DNA from: Holothuria scabra | Taxonomy: Eukaryota; Echinodermata; Holothuroidea; Aspidochirotida; Holothuriidae | Assembly (NCBI GenBank): GCA_037179385.1 | Contig: CM074187.1 | Coordinates: 2,852,001 to 2,916,000 of the forward strand | Length of the DNA stretch: 64,000 bases | Direction of reading: 5' to 3' | Shown: positions 23,392 through 36,164 of the stretch, piece by piece | Position numbering within the stretch: position 1 is the stretch's first letter | Layout of the letters: each line of letters begins with the position of its first letter | Notes under the pieces: model-generated | Seen by the model: only the letters and a program-made list of their open reading frames with translations | Database searches by the model: none | What the model was told of the DNA's origin: nothing | Translations under genes and position numbers: made by a program

Positions 23392-24040
23392 ACCTTCCAC
23401 CCCAAACAACAATTTTCGTATTAGTCCACAGAAATCCTCAATTGGCACAGCTCTTTGATTGACAGCAGTTTAATGAATGCAAAGTTCCAAAGCTCATATT
23501 ACACAGTATGTACTGTACTACACGTGGGGGTCTTGCATACTCACACTGTCGCATCATAGATTGTGTCTCATGTGTACAATAACTAATAATTACTTCCCAG
23601 GTATCCAACCCAACAAAATCCTAACTGCACTGCCATCTAGACGGCGGATTAAACCTACTCGTTTTGAAGACTCTGTTTTCATAATATTATGGAAAATCAA
23701 GTTCATAATAAAAGCAAAGCTTTCAAGCATATTATCGGTAGAACCCCCAGTATATGCACTCCTTTTTCCCCTTTACTATAATTAATTGGAATACACTGTC
23801 TGATGGTGAAGTAGAGGCACAGAATCTGCACACATTCAGGTGTCATCTGGCACGTTGGTACTCCCCTCTCAATCTTTCCCTTGCTTTTATGCCCAATCGG
23901 TTTTCTGCAACGTACCAACGATGATGATAATGATGAACTGAAATTGTGTATACATAAAGCTGAATTTAAGACAGCTGTGGAAGGGGCTTAATAAGTAGGT
24001 TATGAGAATTGGAACCATTTGGGGTGAAAGAATCGGGCCT
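23392..24040. mobile_element. TTAA-flanked MITE (piggyBac-like), copy 3, split by another insertion
   Basis: Bounded by TTAA at 23388-23391 and 24041-24044. The left half starts ACCTTCCACCCCAAAC and continues with CTTTGATTGACAGCAGTTTA and ATTACACAGTATGTACTGTA, matching copy 1. The right half resumes near 23938 and ends TTTGGGGTGAAAGAATCGGG then CCT. The MITE-derived sequence totals roughly 280 bp, the same as the other copies, and the remaining 370 bp or so in the middle is foreign DNA (next entry). Confidence 0.65.
23568..23937 (+). mobile_element. 5'-truncated 3' end of a CR1/L2-like LINE inside the MITE
   Basis: One plus-strand frame at about 23781-23862 translates to WNTLSDGEVEAQNLHTFRCH, which matches the pattern of the extreme C terminus of CR1/L2-type reverse transcriptases (WNSLP..V..A.nl..FK..L, as in the two longer LINEs of this window). 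The insert ends in a short microsatellite of ATG/GATGAT units at about 23920-23935, consistent with a LINE 3' tail. The fragment lacks all catalytic motifs and is dead. Its boundaries come from alignment with MITE copies 1 and 2 and are accurate to about 15 bp. Confidence 0.45.
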
Positions 24041-24044
24041 TTAA

Positions 24045-26735
24045 TTTGGGATTCTAAACCGACGCTAGAACCATGGTTGAAATCAATTGCCGAGATAAGC
24101 CTTCTTCATTCATGTTTCATGGGTAATTAACCTCCAGAATAATATCCTCTCCTATTCCAGAGAGGTGACGTACCCTTGTAATGACTAATTCGGTTTTACG
24201 GATGTAAAAACCATGTTCTAAGAAAAGCATCACTTGGGATTTTGGATTCATCATTGACGAAAAACCTAACTCGCAGGACCATATTATCGATTTTTGCAAC
24301 CCATTGATTAAGTGTACTGGTAATTTTATCATCCCATCTAAGGGGCCACCTTTACAAAAAAAAAAAAAAAAAAAAAAGAAGCAGAAGAAAAGAACCCAGC
24401 TATATTGAAGTATATTATTCAGTTATTTACTTAACTTGACGATGTGTGTTATTAAATTACACTATACTGCTTAGGGCTACTCTTAATACCACTTCATAAC
24501 ATTTACAATAGATTTATTAAGTTCTGCGGAAAGTTAAACATCTCATCTGTTGTACAAGGTCTATAATCTATTTATGTGCATGTTTGGAATTCATTCTCAT
24601 TGTATATAATATAAAGATATATTAACCGTTTTCTTATAACTCGAATACTCCAATTTTGACCCTCGAGGCTCACGGAGAAGAGGCGTGTCCCTCCCACCCT
24701 TTGACGACGCCACTTCGTGTAGGTGGGCACGGCACGTGTGTATTGAGTAATAGGTTATGGTAGTCTCAATATTAACCACGTATTAAGGTCACTACATAGC
24801 AACTTCACACAGTAAGCTGCCAGGGCCTTAGCCTGTGAGGTAGACTGGGGGAAGGGGGAACTGCTTTTCTGAGATTTCCAAATCCTACATACAGCTATAG
24901 GTGGAGCTCTACGCAGGCATTGTTTGTAATGCCCTGCGCCTGCATTTTGTCGGTTAAGTTACCTTAGTCAGCACCAAACCAGGGAGTTGCTTTAACTCCC
25001 GAAAGAACGAAGACGGAGAGCAAACTAACATTCCGACCTTCTAATCTTACGCTACCTCTACTGTGAGATATTCATGACCAGGTCAGCCTTATATCGAGTG
25101 TATAGGGGCCTATAAGCCCTGACAAAAATATCCGAGTCAAAAACATATATACAAAACTTACAACAAGTGTCTCATTGGCAATTTTTGCCCATAATGTATA
25201 AAAGATGTGACAGTATGTCACTCCACCCTTCTTTATCAAGTCCAGTATGAATTAACCATGGCAGAGAGAGTACGGTTTGAAATATTCGCCTTCTGTTGGC
25301 ATGGCAACAGCAAACGTAATTACTTGCGACAGTGACTCATCTATATAGTCACATTCGTTAAAATGAATTATGCAGGTATAGCATACATAAACGGGATTCA
25401 AAACAAATGGAATATATAATCTGCGAAAGCATACAAATCAAGGGTATACTCACACTAAATCAGGAATATGATGGGGACTTAATTCTAATTTTGGAGTTAC
25501 ATGTACATAAAAACAGTACAAAAACAGTGCGACAGTTTACATGCAGCTAGCATTGAAATGCGGGGTAGGGAAGCTAGTGGAACGAGGAATGGGAAGACGA
25601 GAAGGGAGACAAACCTTTATACTCTTAATAATGAACGCTATATGTGAAGCTGTTATTTACTACTAGGTTAACAAAAACACAAACACGTTGATAATGTGGG
25701 AAATCGCTGCATTTTCAATGATGATATTCTGTAGACTGTTTTGCTTTTAACTGTCTGTAAATTCAGCAACTTGTCGTGCGTCTTTTTGTAGCAAACGGTA
25801 ACATGCACGATCTCAATATTTAATGTTTAGTCATCACGACAGACCACTCACCAGGAAGAAAATTCAGGACGTAATTCAGTCACTCCTAAATGTAAATTTA
25901 TTGAAGCAGACATTTGTAATGTTTACGTCTTACTTACTTCAAAATGTAGCACTATTCATAGGGAATGAATTTGACTCTTCTGAAAGCCAAACCAGGCAAA
26001 AATAGGCCTGTGCTTTTATTAGATTTTGTGGCAAACCATACCGGTTCTGGGCGTTAGTACTGATTGCATCGCAATTAGTTATCCGTCAGTGGGGTTTCTC
26101 GGAAGTTTCTCACTCTGGTCATGAATGTCGTCACAGTAGATCTATCTTTAATTACTTCGAAATGGAAAACAGCCGCAGCTGTATGCGAATAAATATGAAG
26201 AAACGTATTTGCCCACGCTGAACAAACTAGTGTTCAATGAAATGACGATTTCAAAGGAGTTTACTCTTTTGTCCCCACAACGACGGCTGAATGGCAGTGA
26301 CCACTGACCACGATTATAACCTTTATACATCAGAAAATATGTTAATTATACAGATTATGGTTCAAGCTATCTTCATCTTCTCGGAAACCAAAATTAACTA
26401 CGAGTTAAACAAGCACAATAAAACGAGGGTTTTAAATAAAGTCCTCGAGATGAATCGACATATGTCTGCATGCTTGCAGCTAGATAATCGAGTCGACGTA
26501 AAAGCATACATATTCACGCGAGCTGGAACCGTGCACTTAATACAACTTTGATTAGTGTACATAGCAGAATGCACTGTTTCAGGGCTGAATAACTAGACTA
26601 GAACTAGAACTTTGAAGACGAAATAAACTGAAGAATATAACCACATACCTGATTATAAGTGCAGCGGTTTTAACCACTGTCTATACGTTGATTTGAATAA
26701 GAATTCCTGGTTAAATTTTAAATTTTGTGGGGGGG
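24045..26735. other. No gene supported
   Basis: There is a poly-A run at about 24355-24377. A phrase near 24690-24745 (CTTTGACGACGCCACTTC) resembles DNA-transposon ends elsewhere but has no partner. Otherwise it is AT-rich unique sequence without recognisable exons, RNA genes or bounded repeats. Confidence 0.4.
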
Positions 26736-26739
26736 GGGG

Positions 26740-26918
26740 TACTACGCCACCGGAGGGGTGGTGGTGGCGGGGGGTTAGAACCCCCATGACCCAACCTTGC
26801 AATGCAAAAAATACTTAAAGATAGCGGTTTTTTCTCTCTATCCATGGACTTTTCCCTCATGTCGTGCCCCGACACCAATGACACCAACCCCCATTACACA
26901 ATCCTGGCTACGCGCCTG
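26740..26918 (-). mobile_element. hAT-like MITE, minus-strand copy, rearranged at one end
   Basis: The right end (plus strand) ACACAATCCTGGCTACGCGC followed by CTG is the reverse complement of the left end of the copy at 22938. The internal GTTAGAACC and CATGACCCAACCTTGCA also match that copy in reverse. The other end is altered: instead of CAGTGGCGTAGCC the sequence reads TACTACGCCACCGG beside a G-run, so the terminus appears inverted or replaced. No matching flanking octamers were found. Its G-rich ends and lack of an ORF agree with the other family members. Confidence 0.5.
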
Positions 26919-26926
26919 TGTGTTTT

Positions 26927-29620
26927 TCTCACGTAAGACCTCTTACTGGTGAGATCTTTTCAAACTTTCACTTTAATAAACCGCCGTAGATAGTTGTGTT
27001 GACATGTCTGGCCCAAGTTTTATCTACCCATTTTACAAACGTGGCCTGTATTGACATACGCATCCGAAGTGTTTACATATAACGCTGGAATACCGATTTG
27101 TGGATTACATTAATTAAATTGCATGAATCATATGATTTATTGTTCGTATACATGTATCTGTAAAGCCGAGCCGGCCACAGCTTTTTTCCAGTTGTGGCTC
27201 ACTTGCTTGTAAAATGCAGGTAAACATTTAATAGTTAAAACGCAGGCAAAGTAAATTTGGTGCAAATATTAACCGTATAAACTACTACCGTACTCACTTA
27301 TTTTTTTTAACAATTAGGGACCAATCTAACAGACTGAAAATAAATTTTATTTGTTTGAAATTTTTCAATCTAAGTTTCGACGGATCCCTAACCCGCCTTT
27401 TTAGATTAATTTTCTTTCAATCTAAGGAATTAAGAGAGTAGCGCAGCGGTCATTTGGGATTTTTATTCTGTGGGTCAAACATAGGCCTATATCGACATTT
27501 ATCAGTATACCATACTTCGATATTCATCATGGAGTGGGCCTATATGGGCCAATGCTGTAATCAAGCCCGGAGATGTGGTATAACGAGTCCGACAGCTTTC
27601 AAAGACCGGTTTCATGGGGAAAAATCAACCGCTCTGTCCTTCAAATTCTAAAACCACGAGTTTGAGTCTGGTATCGACTACAACATTGATATGTGCAAGT
27701 CGATCGACCCTCTATTCACCCAATGCATGTGCACGGTATTCCGATAAGGTGCTTTAGTGTCCTTTGATTGTGTTCCCACTAGACAGTGTCTTGCTTCCCC
27801 TGTTTGTTTCTGTTTGTTTCCTTCCAATGTAGAATGTGCTATGTTTGCCCAACTGTGTTTAGAGTGTGTACACCAATAAATTCACACAGGGTACATGTGC
27901 ACACACGCAAGTACACACGCACCCGCCAACAACTTGTTTTTTCCCCGAGCTGCCCCCTGCCGTCTGTCAGCTTATCTGCCTACCCACATACTCTCCCAAA
28001 CATACACACACCTATATGAAGGACCACAAGAAACCCTCGTTTGAACAGGTTTTACATTATCGGTAAATTATCATACATTATCGGTTCAAAGCTTTTTTTA
28101 CATTATCGGTTATTTTTTTACTTACATTACAGAATAAATACATGACTAATTTATTGATTTTAGGGAGAAAGAATACGAAATACGTCACGGTGGGAATGAA
28201 TAATAGAACTGCAGCTCTCCACTCTCATGACAAGGGAGTCTAAGTGCGTAACCTATGTATACTATTACTCACCATTTCTCGGCTTATCAGTGCTGGAAAT
28301 AATAAAATCTTCTTAATATATGAACGGTAGCCGGAAACACAGAAAACTTAGTATTTTGTCTTTATAATATTCCAAGCTGCTGATCTACAGTACCAATTTA
28401 TTTCCACAGTATTTATTTTACTAACAGTTACAATGTAGTAATGTACTGAACTTAGTACGTATGCATCCCACACTACATACAGGGAAATAATGTCGATATG
28501 TATAGCTGTTACAGTTTGGTGGTGAGACGTTTTCACAATACGGAAACTTGTAATGGACGTTGACGCATGAAGGTATTGGCATAATCTGTGTCAGCAGGAT
28601 ATGTGTCGATACATGGAAGTTACACATTGGTTCAATTAGCCTAATTTGTCAATTTCCGGTTGCTTTACTTAATCGTAGTTCCCGTCGAGTTTGAAAATAT
28701 AAGTGCTAAGTCAAAATTTGTGAAGTTTGTTTGATTATAAATGCAGGCCATCCTTTGCAGTTCTGCCATCGGAACCGTCCTACTTGCAGAGAAGATGTGA
28801 TAGGCCTACTTATCTTCCGTTCAAACAGGGGTTCCCGCTGCGTTGATTACTTGAAACTCAACGAACGTTGTATTTTTGGTTTGGAAATCATAACTTCAGT
28901 GTCTCATGATGTCATGCTGATATCATCAGTGGCTGGAGTTTGATGAAGCGACCGGATTCTCATTTTATCATAGGCTATCAACAGACTAGTAGTACATTTT
29001 AGTTTCAATCAGGCGGGCATTTTTTCAATAATTTTTTATTTTCCCTGCTCATAAAGACAAAACACATCATCTACGACAGAAAATACGGTATATGAAATGA
29101 AAATAAAATCATCAAACAGAACAATGCATGGGAAATATCAACAAAATTCTAAAGCACAATAAACAGGTGATTTATACACACAGAGTACCCACATTTGTGA
29201 AAAAGAAGGGGACGCATTGCATTTCAAAACTTTTGGTACAGCCAAAATGGTATCCAAGACAAAAAAACTTATCCAATTCAAAAATGTAACATAGGGTAGT
29301 TAAGACAGGCCGTCAAATTTTCGCAACATTAAGTGGAAGGCAGGGTGAATAATTTCACAATATTTCACAACATGTACCCATCTGCCCATGGGTCCATCTT
29401 GGACCTTGGATCCATAATTTCTGAAAACACCATGAGGTCTACATACTTGTTTAAAATCACAAACCATTTAACAAGAGAGGCTGTAGCAGAAGGAATATTT
29501 TAGAGAATTACATAAAATGGGACATAGGACCACTTAGCACCTTGGACCAACGATTCTAAAAAGACCCCAATGATCCATCACCAAATAAAAATTGTACGCA
29601 TATTTCAAAAAGGGAAAGGG
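26927..29620. other. No gene supported; SINE-like and simple-repeat scraps
   Basis: At 27171-27215 (CCGGCCACAGCTTTTTTCCA) there is a diverged match to the body of the SINE at 3300-3680. ACATTATCGGT occurs three times at about 28050-28110. A CA-rich stretch lies at 27895-28010. No exon, RNA gene or bounded element could be supported in the remainder. Confidence 0.4.
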
Positions 29621-29623
29621 GGA

Positions 29624-29697
29624 GGCAATGGAGGGGGGCAATGGAGGGGGGAGGTAGTGGAGGGGGGACAATGGAGGGGGGGGGCATGGATTGGCAA
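29624..29697 (+). repeat. G-rich minisatellite
   Basis: Four or so units of the form CAATGGAGGGGGG, with a longer variant containing GGTAGTGGAGGGGGGA. Four or more closely spaced G-runs of at least four make it a possible G-quadruplex former on the plus strand. The minus-strand proline-rich translation over it is an artefact of composition. Confidence 0.6.
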
Positions 29698-30386
29698 TGA
29701 AAGCAGTGGGAGGAGAGGCAATTAAAAACAAAGGCCCCTTTTCAGCCTGTAATTCATCTAATTGCTATAAGCAAAACCAACGGAAAAAACACTACTCTCT
29801 CCATTATGGAGGCACTAGGGGGGGGGGGGGGGTTGTATCCCATTACACTGAGCGGCTCAGTCCCTGAAATTTGTAACGGAACACAACAAAGGCCATAAAG
29901 TGTGTTCGTGGACCTCATCTTCTGTAGAAAAATATACTTTTCACGAAATTAAACTTTTCAAGCAGAATTTGGCAACAACATCACAGCTTCGACAGTTCGA
30001 GGGCCTTGGCCTTCCTGCTTTCCTGGATCCCTTGGGACTTGCTTTGCCTCATGGAATCTGACAGGTGCCTATGGCGGATTCTTGGACCACACCGACAAGA
30101 ATTTGAGCTTGGTTTCACGCTACGCCCGAAAATGATTTCCCCCAACGTTTTTCTTTGAATCCAATCAGTCCACCCACCTTTGAATTCCTATTCGGAGCAT
30201 GTCAAGGTTTTGGTTTACCAGCGAATTGATAGTTGTTTTATAGTTTTTATAGTTTTCATCCTGTGCCTTCTTGGTTTTGTTAATTTGTGTTTTCAGATTA
30301 AAAGGCATCATGGGCGTCGATTTGATTTTCAAAGTATAGGGGCGCATCTGGCCCAAAGTTTTTCCCCTGTTCTTGTAAGGTGTCCA

Positions 30387-31104
30387 CAGCGGCGTAGCTT
30401 CACATTTTTGCGGGAAGGGGGAGTGGTGGGTAAGCATCCAAATTTTGCGATTTTTTAGGTGTGAACACCACTGTTATAGGGACGTAATTTGCGGGGCGAA
30501 AGTTTTGTCCTTTTCCAATATTTGAAAAAATGGAGCTTGTATTGAGAAAAAGTTTAGATTCTGAGTTTCCTGTAAGGAAATTTGAAGAGTTGGGGGATTA
30601 CTGAAGAATTTGCATATCCTGTTGGCAATTTGAGATTGAGCGGCGACCAAAGATCGTTGTTACTACATAATGTTATCCAACGCCTACGAAATGAGGCTCT
30701 CCAACGAAATTTTTTGAGTCAAGAGCTTATATTGGAGAAAATTTGGAATTTTTTGAAAGAAAAGTTATAAAAAATATACTGTAGTTACCGTTGTCAATTG
30801 ATGATCTGGTGTTATGTAGCAAATTTCTGATTTTATCACCTCCAGAGCTAGAAAAAGTTTACCAAGTAGAAAGTATGAGCCAGCACCTCCGCTAAGGAAT
30901 TGCAATTTGCGGCGCGCGAAGTGGGCGGAAAATTTTGATTTTTTGAAACAAATAATGACGAACATGGAGCTTTTATTGGAAAGAATTTGGAATTTCGGCA
31001 GTTCATGAGGTGTCAAAACCACATGGTAGACTGTTTTCACAAATGACAAATTTCCGAGTTCTTCATTTTTTCAAAGCAACCTGTCCACTGTAGCTACGCC
31101 ACTG
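30387..31104. mobile_element. hAT-like non-autonomous element, about 0.7 kb
   Basis: The left end CAGCGGCGTAGCTTCAC and right end GTAGCTACGCCACTG form an inverted repeat of the same type as the element at 6025-7504. Inside are degenerate repeats of a unit containing GGAGCTT.TATTGgAgAAAATTTGGAATTT at about 30530, 30725 and 30965. Similar text (TTGGAGAAATTTTGGAATTT) appears at about 175-195, linking it to the fragment at the window start. Flanking octamers do not match, so the target duplication is lost or the ends are slightly misplaced. Confidence 0.45.
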
Positions 31105-32950
31105 TGCGTCTGAGAAAAGGGGGCCCTGACGCAAAATGGTGCTAAATGTTTCAATATTTTGAGTTACTGGGAAACTCCAAAGTTTTCAAAACATGGTCTT
31201 TGTCACAGTTGGCGTTCCAAACTCGTTCGCACCTGCTGCCGACTGTGTAAATTTTTTTTGGTGTGCCTTGCAAGCGAGCTCTTTATTATGTAAATATAGG
31301 AAAGTGCTGGGACAGTCCGAGGGTACGAAGAATCCTGCCTAAGGGTGCGGTTCTAGTCACTTACCTCGAGACGTCCATAGAGAGAGGAGGAGAAGTCCGG
31401 CATGAGATGCCGTAACAGTGTTTTAGTTAGTTTTGAGTTTGTTAATCCTGAGTAGGATGCTGTTACTTTAATCTTACTTTGGAACCAGGTTCGTGATTAT
31501 GAGAGAGTCCTAACCTGTAAGTTAATGTTGTATTTCTTCGTAATTTTGGAACGTACACTAGTTGTGTCTCTAATGTTTTAAGAGTATTTGATCGTACCGT
31601 TTAGCATATCGGTGAAACGTCAATGTAGCCTGTATTTTGTCTGTGGGACATGTTGTAGAATAATTATTCTTTTAAGGGGCTGTGAAGCCAAGCTATTCAA
31701 TTTGTGGAAAAATGTGTTAATTCTTTGCTCAAATTGGGGGCTAACGGAATTATTCACGTGGGAGGTTTGAACTCAGTACTTATTACGGTATGGTGTTCTA
31801 TTCCCAGGGTTACGGTTTCCGGTTTTTACGGTTCTGGTTTTGGTTCATTTTCCCGAGATATGATTCCCGATTCTGTTCCTGAGTTCTGTTCACGAGGGTA
31901 CACGGTGTAGGCGTTAAGGCCACCCGACTAGGACGTGAGCAGCTGAGGGCCACTGTATCGACCCCGTAAGCTGGGCACTGGGATCAAGACTGGGGATTGA
32001 AGGTTTCCTACTGGCGCATGTGACCACTTGAGGGGCACGACGGGTACCGCCTGAGCTACAGAGGGCCACGTCGTTCGTCGTTACATAGGGTCGAGGTATT
32101 TGAGGCCGAGACTGCTAAAGCCCGTGGGGAAGGCAGGAGGAGTCCCAGCGACAACCTGTGCTGCCGAGGGTACCGCTAGAATCCGCCGGGCAGTTTAATT
32201 TCAGAACAGAGAACCAGATCAAGGTTAAAGGGGGTATTGCGTGTGTACTTTTGAGGTGTGAGGTATTTTGGCCAATTGTGTGTGGGTGAGTTTTTTATGA
32301 GGTGGGTTTGTGTGTGTGTGTGAATGTGTGCCGGAGTATGTTTTGGGTGTTTATTTTGATATCTAAGTGTTAAGGTCCCATTATTTGAGGGATTTTAGTC
32401 AGTGTAACGGAGACAGAGATGGGGAATTCGCACTTGATTTGAAGCTGTTATTGATTAATTTAGTATTGTTTTTTTCTGGACACGCAAGAGACGTAATTTT
32501 CTTAATTACATATTTTTTTTGTTTTTTTTTTTCTCAATTTACACCGATTGTCAGTGTGGTCTTTTGAGTCGGTTGTTGGTATTTTGATTGCCCCAGAGAG
32601 CTGTAAAATTCCCGCGAGTTTTGAAAGATCCTACACAGGGGAGTAATTGGGACGACCTTGTGACAGTCTTGAAAGTGTGGGTTATTACTTCAACGGACGA
32701 TACGGTCAATGTGAATTTAAATACCGGGTATATTCTATAAGTAAATAGAATCACAACGAAAATTTTGCGAAGGAGTTGTACAAAAGTTCTCATAGCAATG
32801 TCCATTTGTGATGAAAGAAGGTAAAATAAATCCATAAACTGATCAAAGCATACTTCAATCTACTTCAGGGAAATCACAGATTGAGTGGGGATAGTACCCA
32901 CTGGTGCTACTGAGAGACCGTTGCGTAGGCCCACCGGGCCTAAGATTGTT
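31105..32950. other. Non-coding stretch with an unexplained GC-richer block
   Basis: 31880-32210 is noticeably richer in G+C than its surroundings and has no long ORF. TGT at 31201 and several ACA trinucleotides made me consider a solo LTR, but no matching pair, primer binding site or polypurine tract is present. The motif GCAAAATGGTGCTAAATG at about 31133 resembles a piece of the hAT-like element at 6025-7504. Its origin is unresolved. Confidence 0.35.
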
Positions 32951-32954
32951 GATA

Positions 32955-34286
32955 CAATGTTAAAAATTTCTGTAAATTTACAGATTTTTTTTTTAACTTA
33001 AACTTTTTGTATTTTACTTTTAATAGAGATTGTCTGTATCTTTACAGACACTTTGCATTGCTACAATAAAAAAAGGTTATTTAACATGTATATTCTGTTT
33101 ATTTGAAAAACCATTTCTGTCTGCTTGTTTAACCAAATTTTACTGCTTTGTAAAACTTTTCTGTAAATTTTAACAGTATTCTGTATTTTTCTGATTTCTC
33201 ATAAATATGGTGTCATTTAACAAACATTCATTTTGTTTTTAAGTTGAAAAAGAAACAAAAATAACCCCAAACAAACTAATAAGAAATAGCCAGAAAATTT
33301 TCAGTATATAACATGCATCGTTCTGCGAAGTTTCAGTTTTGAAAAAAAAACATTTTTGGCAAATTAATAGCCCTATTTGAAAATTAACTTACACATTTAT
33401 TATAAAAGCATACTTAGTTATTACGTTCTTAATTATAAATATCATACAACTGGTGTTTTGTCTTACATTTTTGAGTTAAAAGAAAAAGGCCCTAATTTCA
33501 GAGAACTGACAATTGGTATACTGATGTCAACTCATCGCCACAAGCGCTCATGCACTTGATCGGAGCAAATTAAAAACGTTTCACAAATTTACTTAAAAAA
33601 GAGTCTGTAAATTTACCACTATATGATGTAAATATCATTTTTCGTAAATGAGTGGAGCTTATTTTGTAGGCATTTTCCTAACAAAAGGATTGCTGTTGCT
33701 TTGAATAATATCTTCTTTGGCGTTCGTTTTTTAATCAAGAAGTGATAAACTTATTGTTGGAAATGTTTGCAACCAATGTATTTGCATTCTTTGTCATATT
33801 TATTTTAAAAACAATTATTATATTGTACAAAACATGTGACTTTCCAATTACAAAGTTCCTAGAGATAGCAGTCTACTGGACAACAATTTGACAACAAAGC
33901 ATCCTCAATATGTTTTGATTGAAAACAACTTCGTAACGACACATTACGTTTATATTCAAATACCTGATCTAGGTAATGATGAAGTGTATGTTACTTAATA
34001 ACATGAAAGGTAAAAGAGCGATATTATAATAAATATTAAAACGTCGGGAATGAAAACAGTAGGCTGTAAATTCTCATAAAATTAAGGTAAACAAAACAGA
34101 ACAATTGTTATTCGATTTTACAGTAGACTTTTGTAAACTAATTTACATGCAAAAACTGTAAAGAAAAAACAAACCCTTAATGTTTTTTCATAATTACAGT
34201 CTGGCTGTAAAAAAAAAACATTATTTGGTTGTAAAAAACTTTTTCATAAAAATTATGTAAAATTACAGAATTTTTTTTTAACAGTG
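32955..34286. mobile_element. AT-rich DNA element with inverted ends, 1.3 kb
   Basis: The left end CAATGTTAAAAATTTCTGTA and the right end (reverse complement) CACTGTTAAAAAAAAATTCTG agree after a small gap, and both continue with GTAAATTTAC/GTAATTTTAC. Both sides are flanked by TA (32953-32954 and 34287-34288), compatible with a TA target but not proof of one. The interior is more than 70 percent A+T by impression, is full of TTACAG and CTGTAA words, and has no transposase-like frame. Confidence 0.45.
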
Positions 34287-34289
34287 TAC

Positions 34290-36110
34290 TAAAAAACATT
34301 ACAATATGTCCTTTCGAAGTTTCGAACGACACCTCATCATACACTATCTGCTGACAGAGGATGGAGGTGTACCTCCATTTCCAGACTGAAGTGTAATTTT
34401 ACTTCTCTAATAATGGTCTAAATACGAAATGGTCGAATCGCTCTACGCATGTGTGATGTGCTCGTGTCGAACTTTTGCATTAGAAATCCTTTATTTTTCT
34501 GAAAAAGTTGCACTCAAACTGTGCACCGAGACATTTTTATTAACATGTGTTAAACTTGTCAGGCTGGTCATTCAGTAAAGATTACAAATTTCATTAAAAC
34601 ATAGTAGGGGACGATTTCTCTTCTTAAAATTCCTAAATGTTGTGCTCTTTCATACCCACACCTGCTGCCTTATGCACACGAACAATCGAAATAATCATAG
34701 AGACCGATAAATAATGTTCGTTTGATATGCAAGTGAAAAAAGAACATCAATGAGACCGCAATCGGGGCGCGCGAAAATTTTGGGGATGTGCAAAGTATAT
34801 ATTAACGTTTAATTATTGATACAGAAATCGGTCGTAATCGGTAGAGCATACCTTTCATATAACCTACATGTATAGTCTTTTTGGTAGTTCCTAATTTTTA
34901 ACTTTCAGGTCACAAAAAGTAGGGTAGGGGCTTTTACGTTGGTGTCTCCTCCACTCAAAAAAGTGAGGGGGCTGTCCCTCCTGCCCCCCCCCAAAAATCG
35001 ACGCCCAGGAAAGGCAAAAACCATGAATACAGATACAGTAATTTATTTAAGGATGTCTCTAGTTTCATTACACGTTGAGGCACATTTCTTATGGGATATT
35101 TTAGTTATACGGTTCTTGGAACGATTGTATGGGGTTCTCAGAAGCCCTTCCTATCGTTTTTGTCAACTGCCGTTCTTTATGACATGGTCGTTACCCTTCT
35201 TTTCTTACAGTTTGAAACATCCAAGCAGTCTGTCCTCGTAAAAGTTTAGGCGTTGTTATAAGATAAACATTGATCGTGTGACTTCTTTTCATAATCAAGA
35301 TATAACCAGAGCAAGAACGACAAACTGCAGTTATATTTTATTTTCTCCAGAATTGAAGACTGCCACAGAGGGTTAGGAATAGAAAACGGATAAGATGACG
35401 TAGTCTCCCGAATGGGAAAATTGTGCAATATTAACTGCGTAGTTTTCTTCTGATCTAGAAGTTTCAACTGAAACATAAATCGGTCTTGTCATATCGTTTG
35501 CTTTGCCGATACCACATGATCAGCCGAGCAAAAGGCTTGTAGGTATTAACGATACCGTGGCTTAAACAGACCATTTCGAGATGTTGATGGTTCTTCAGTG
35601 GAAAGTCAAATGTGTGCCATGCGCAGGGGTATGCATTAAGGCATCTAAATAACTTAGTTAACCTCATCCCAAGTGCATATTTTTATGTATTTTGTAAATA
35701 TTCTTCCTTTAGATTTTTTCATTAGTGGCTGTACTTAATAAAAAGCCTGGTCGTCACTATATATGCTGGTCTAGTAGGTAGTGCGCGTACCTTCTACTAC
35801 CATGTTTTGTACGTTTAGTCAAGTTGAACATCATATACGTATCACTTGTATTGTTTATTGTTTATTTTTTCATCTGTACTACATGCAAACGTTCATTCAT
35901 TATCATTATTATTATGATACAATACGTAATAATATTTACAAGAAACGTGAGTATGAAGACAGTAGAAAAGGAACCAGATGAAGCTTGCAAGCTTTTCTAG
36001 TCTGGCCCTAATAACTGAGATGTTCTTAATTGCTTACACAACTAGAATATATAAATACGAATATGACTCCTATAACATTTACATGATTGTATACAAAGAA
36101 TTGCTGCTAG
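34290..36110. other. No gene supported
   Basis: CCCCCCCCCCAAAAATCGACGCCCAGG at about 34985-35010 looks like the end of a DNA-transposon derivative (a related phrase, TGGGCGTCGATTTG, lies at about 30311), but no opposite end was found. The short open frames at 34939-35241 and 35246-35476 carry no motifs. Confidence 0.35.
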
Positions 36111-36164
36111 TTTGATACTTACTTTTAGCCAGATTTTTAATTATTTAAATATTTTATTATTTAT

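Noticed and set aside
31201..32250. Solo LTR
   Set aside because: A TGT start and ACA words can be chosen, but no flanking duplication or paired copy supports it.
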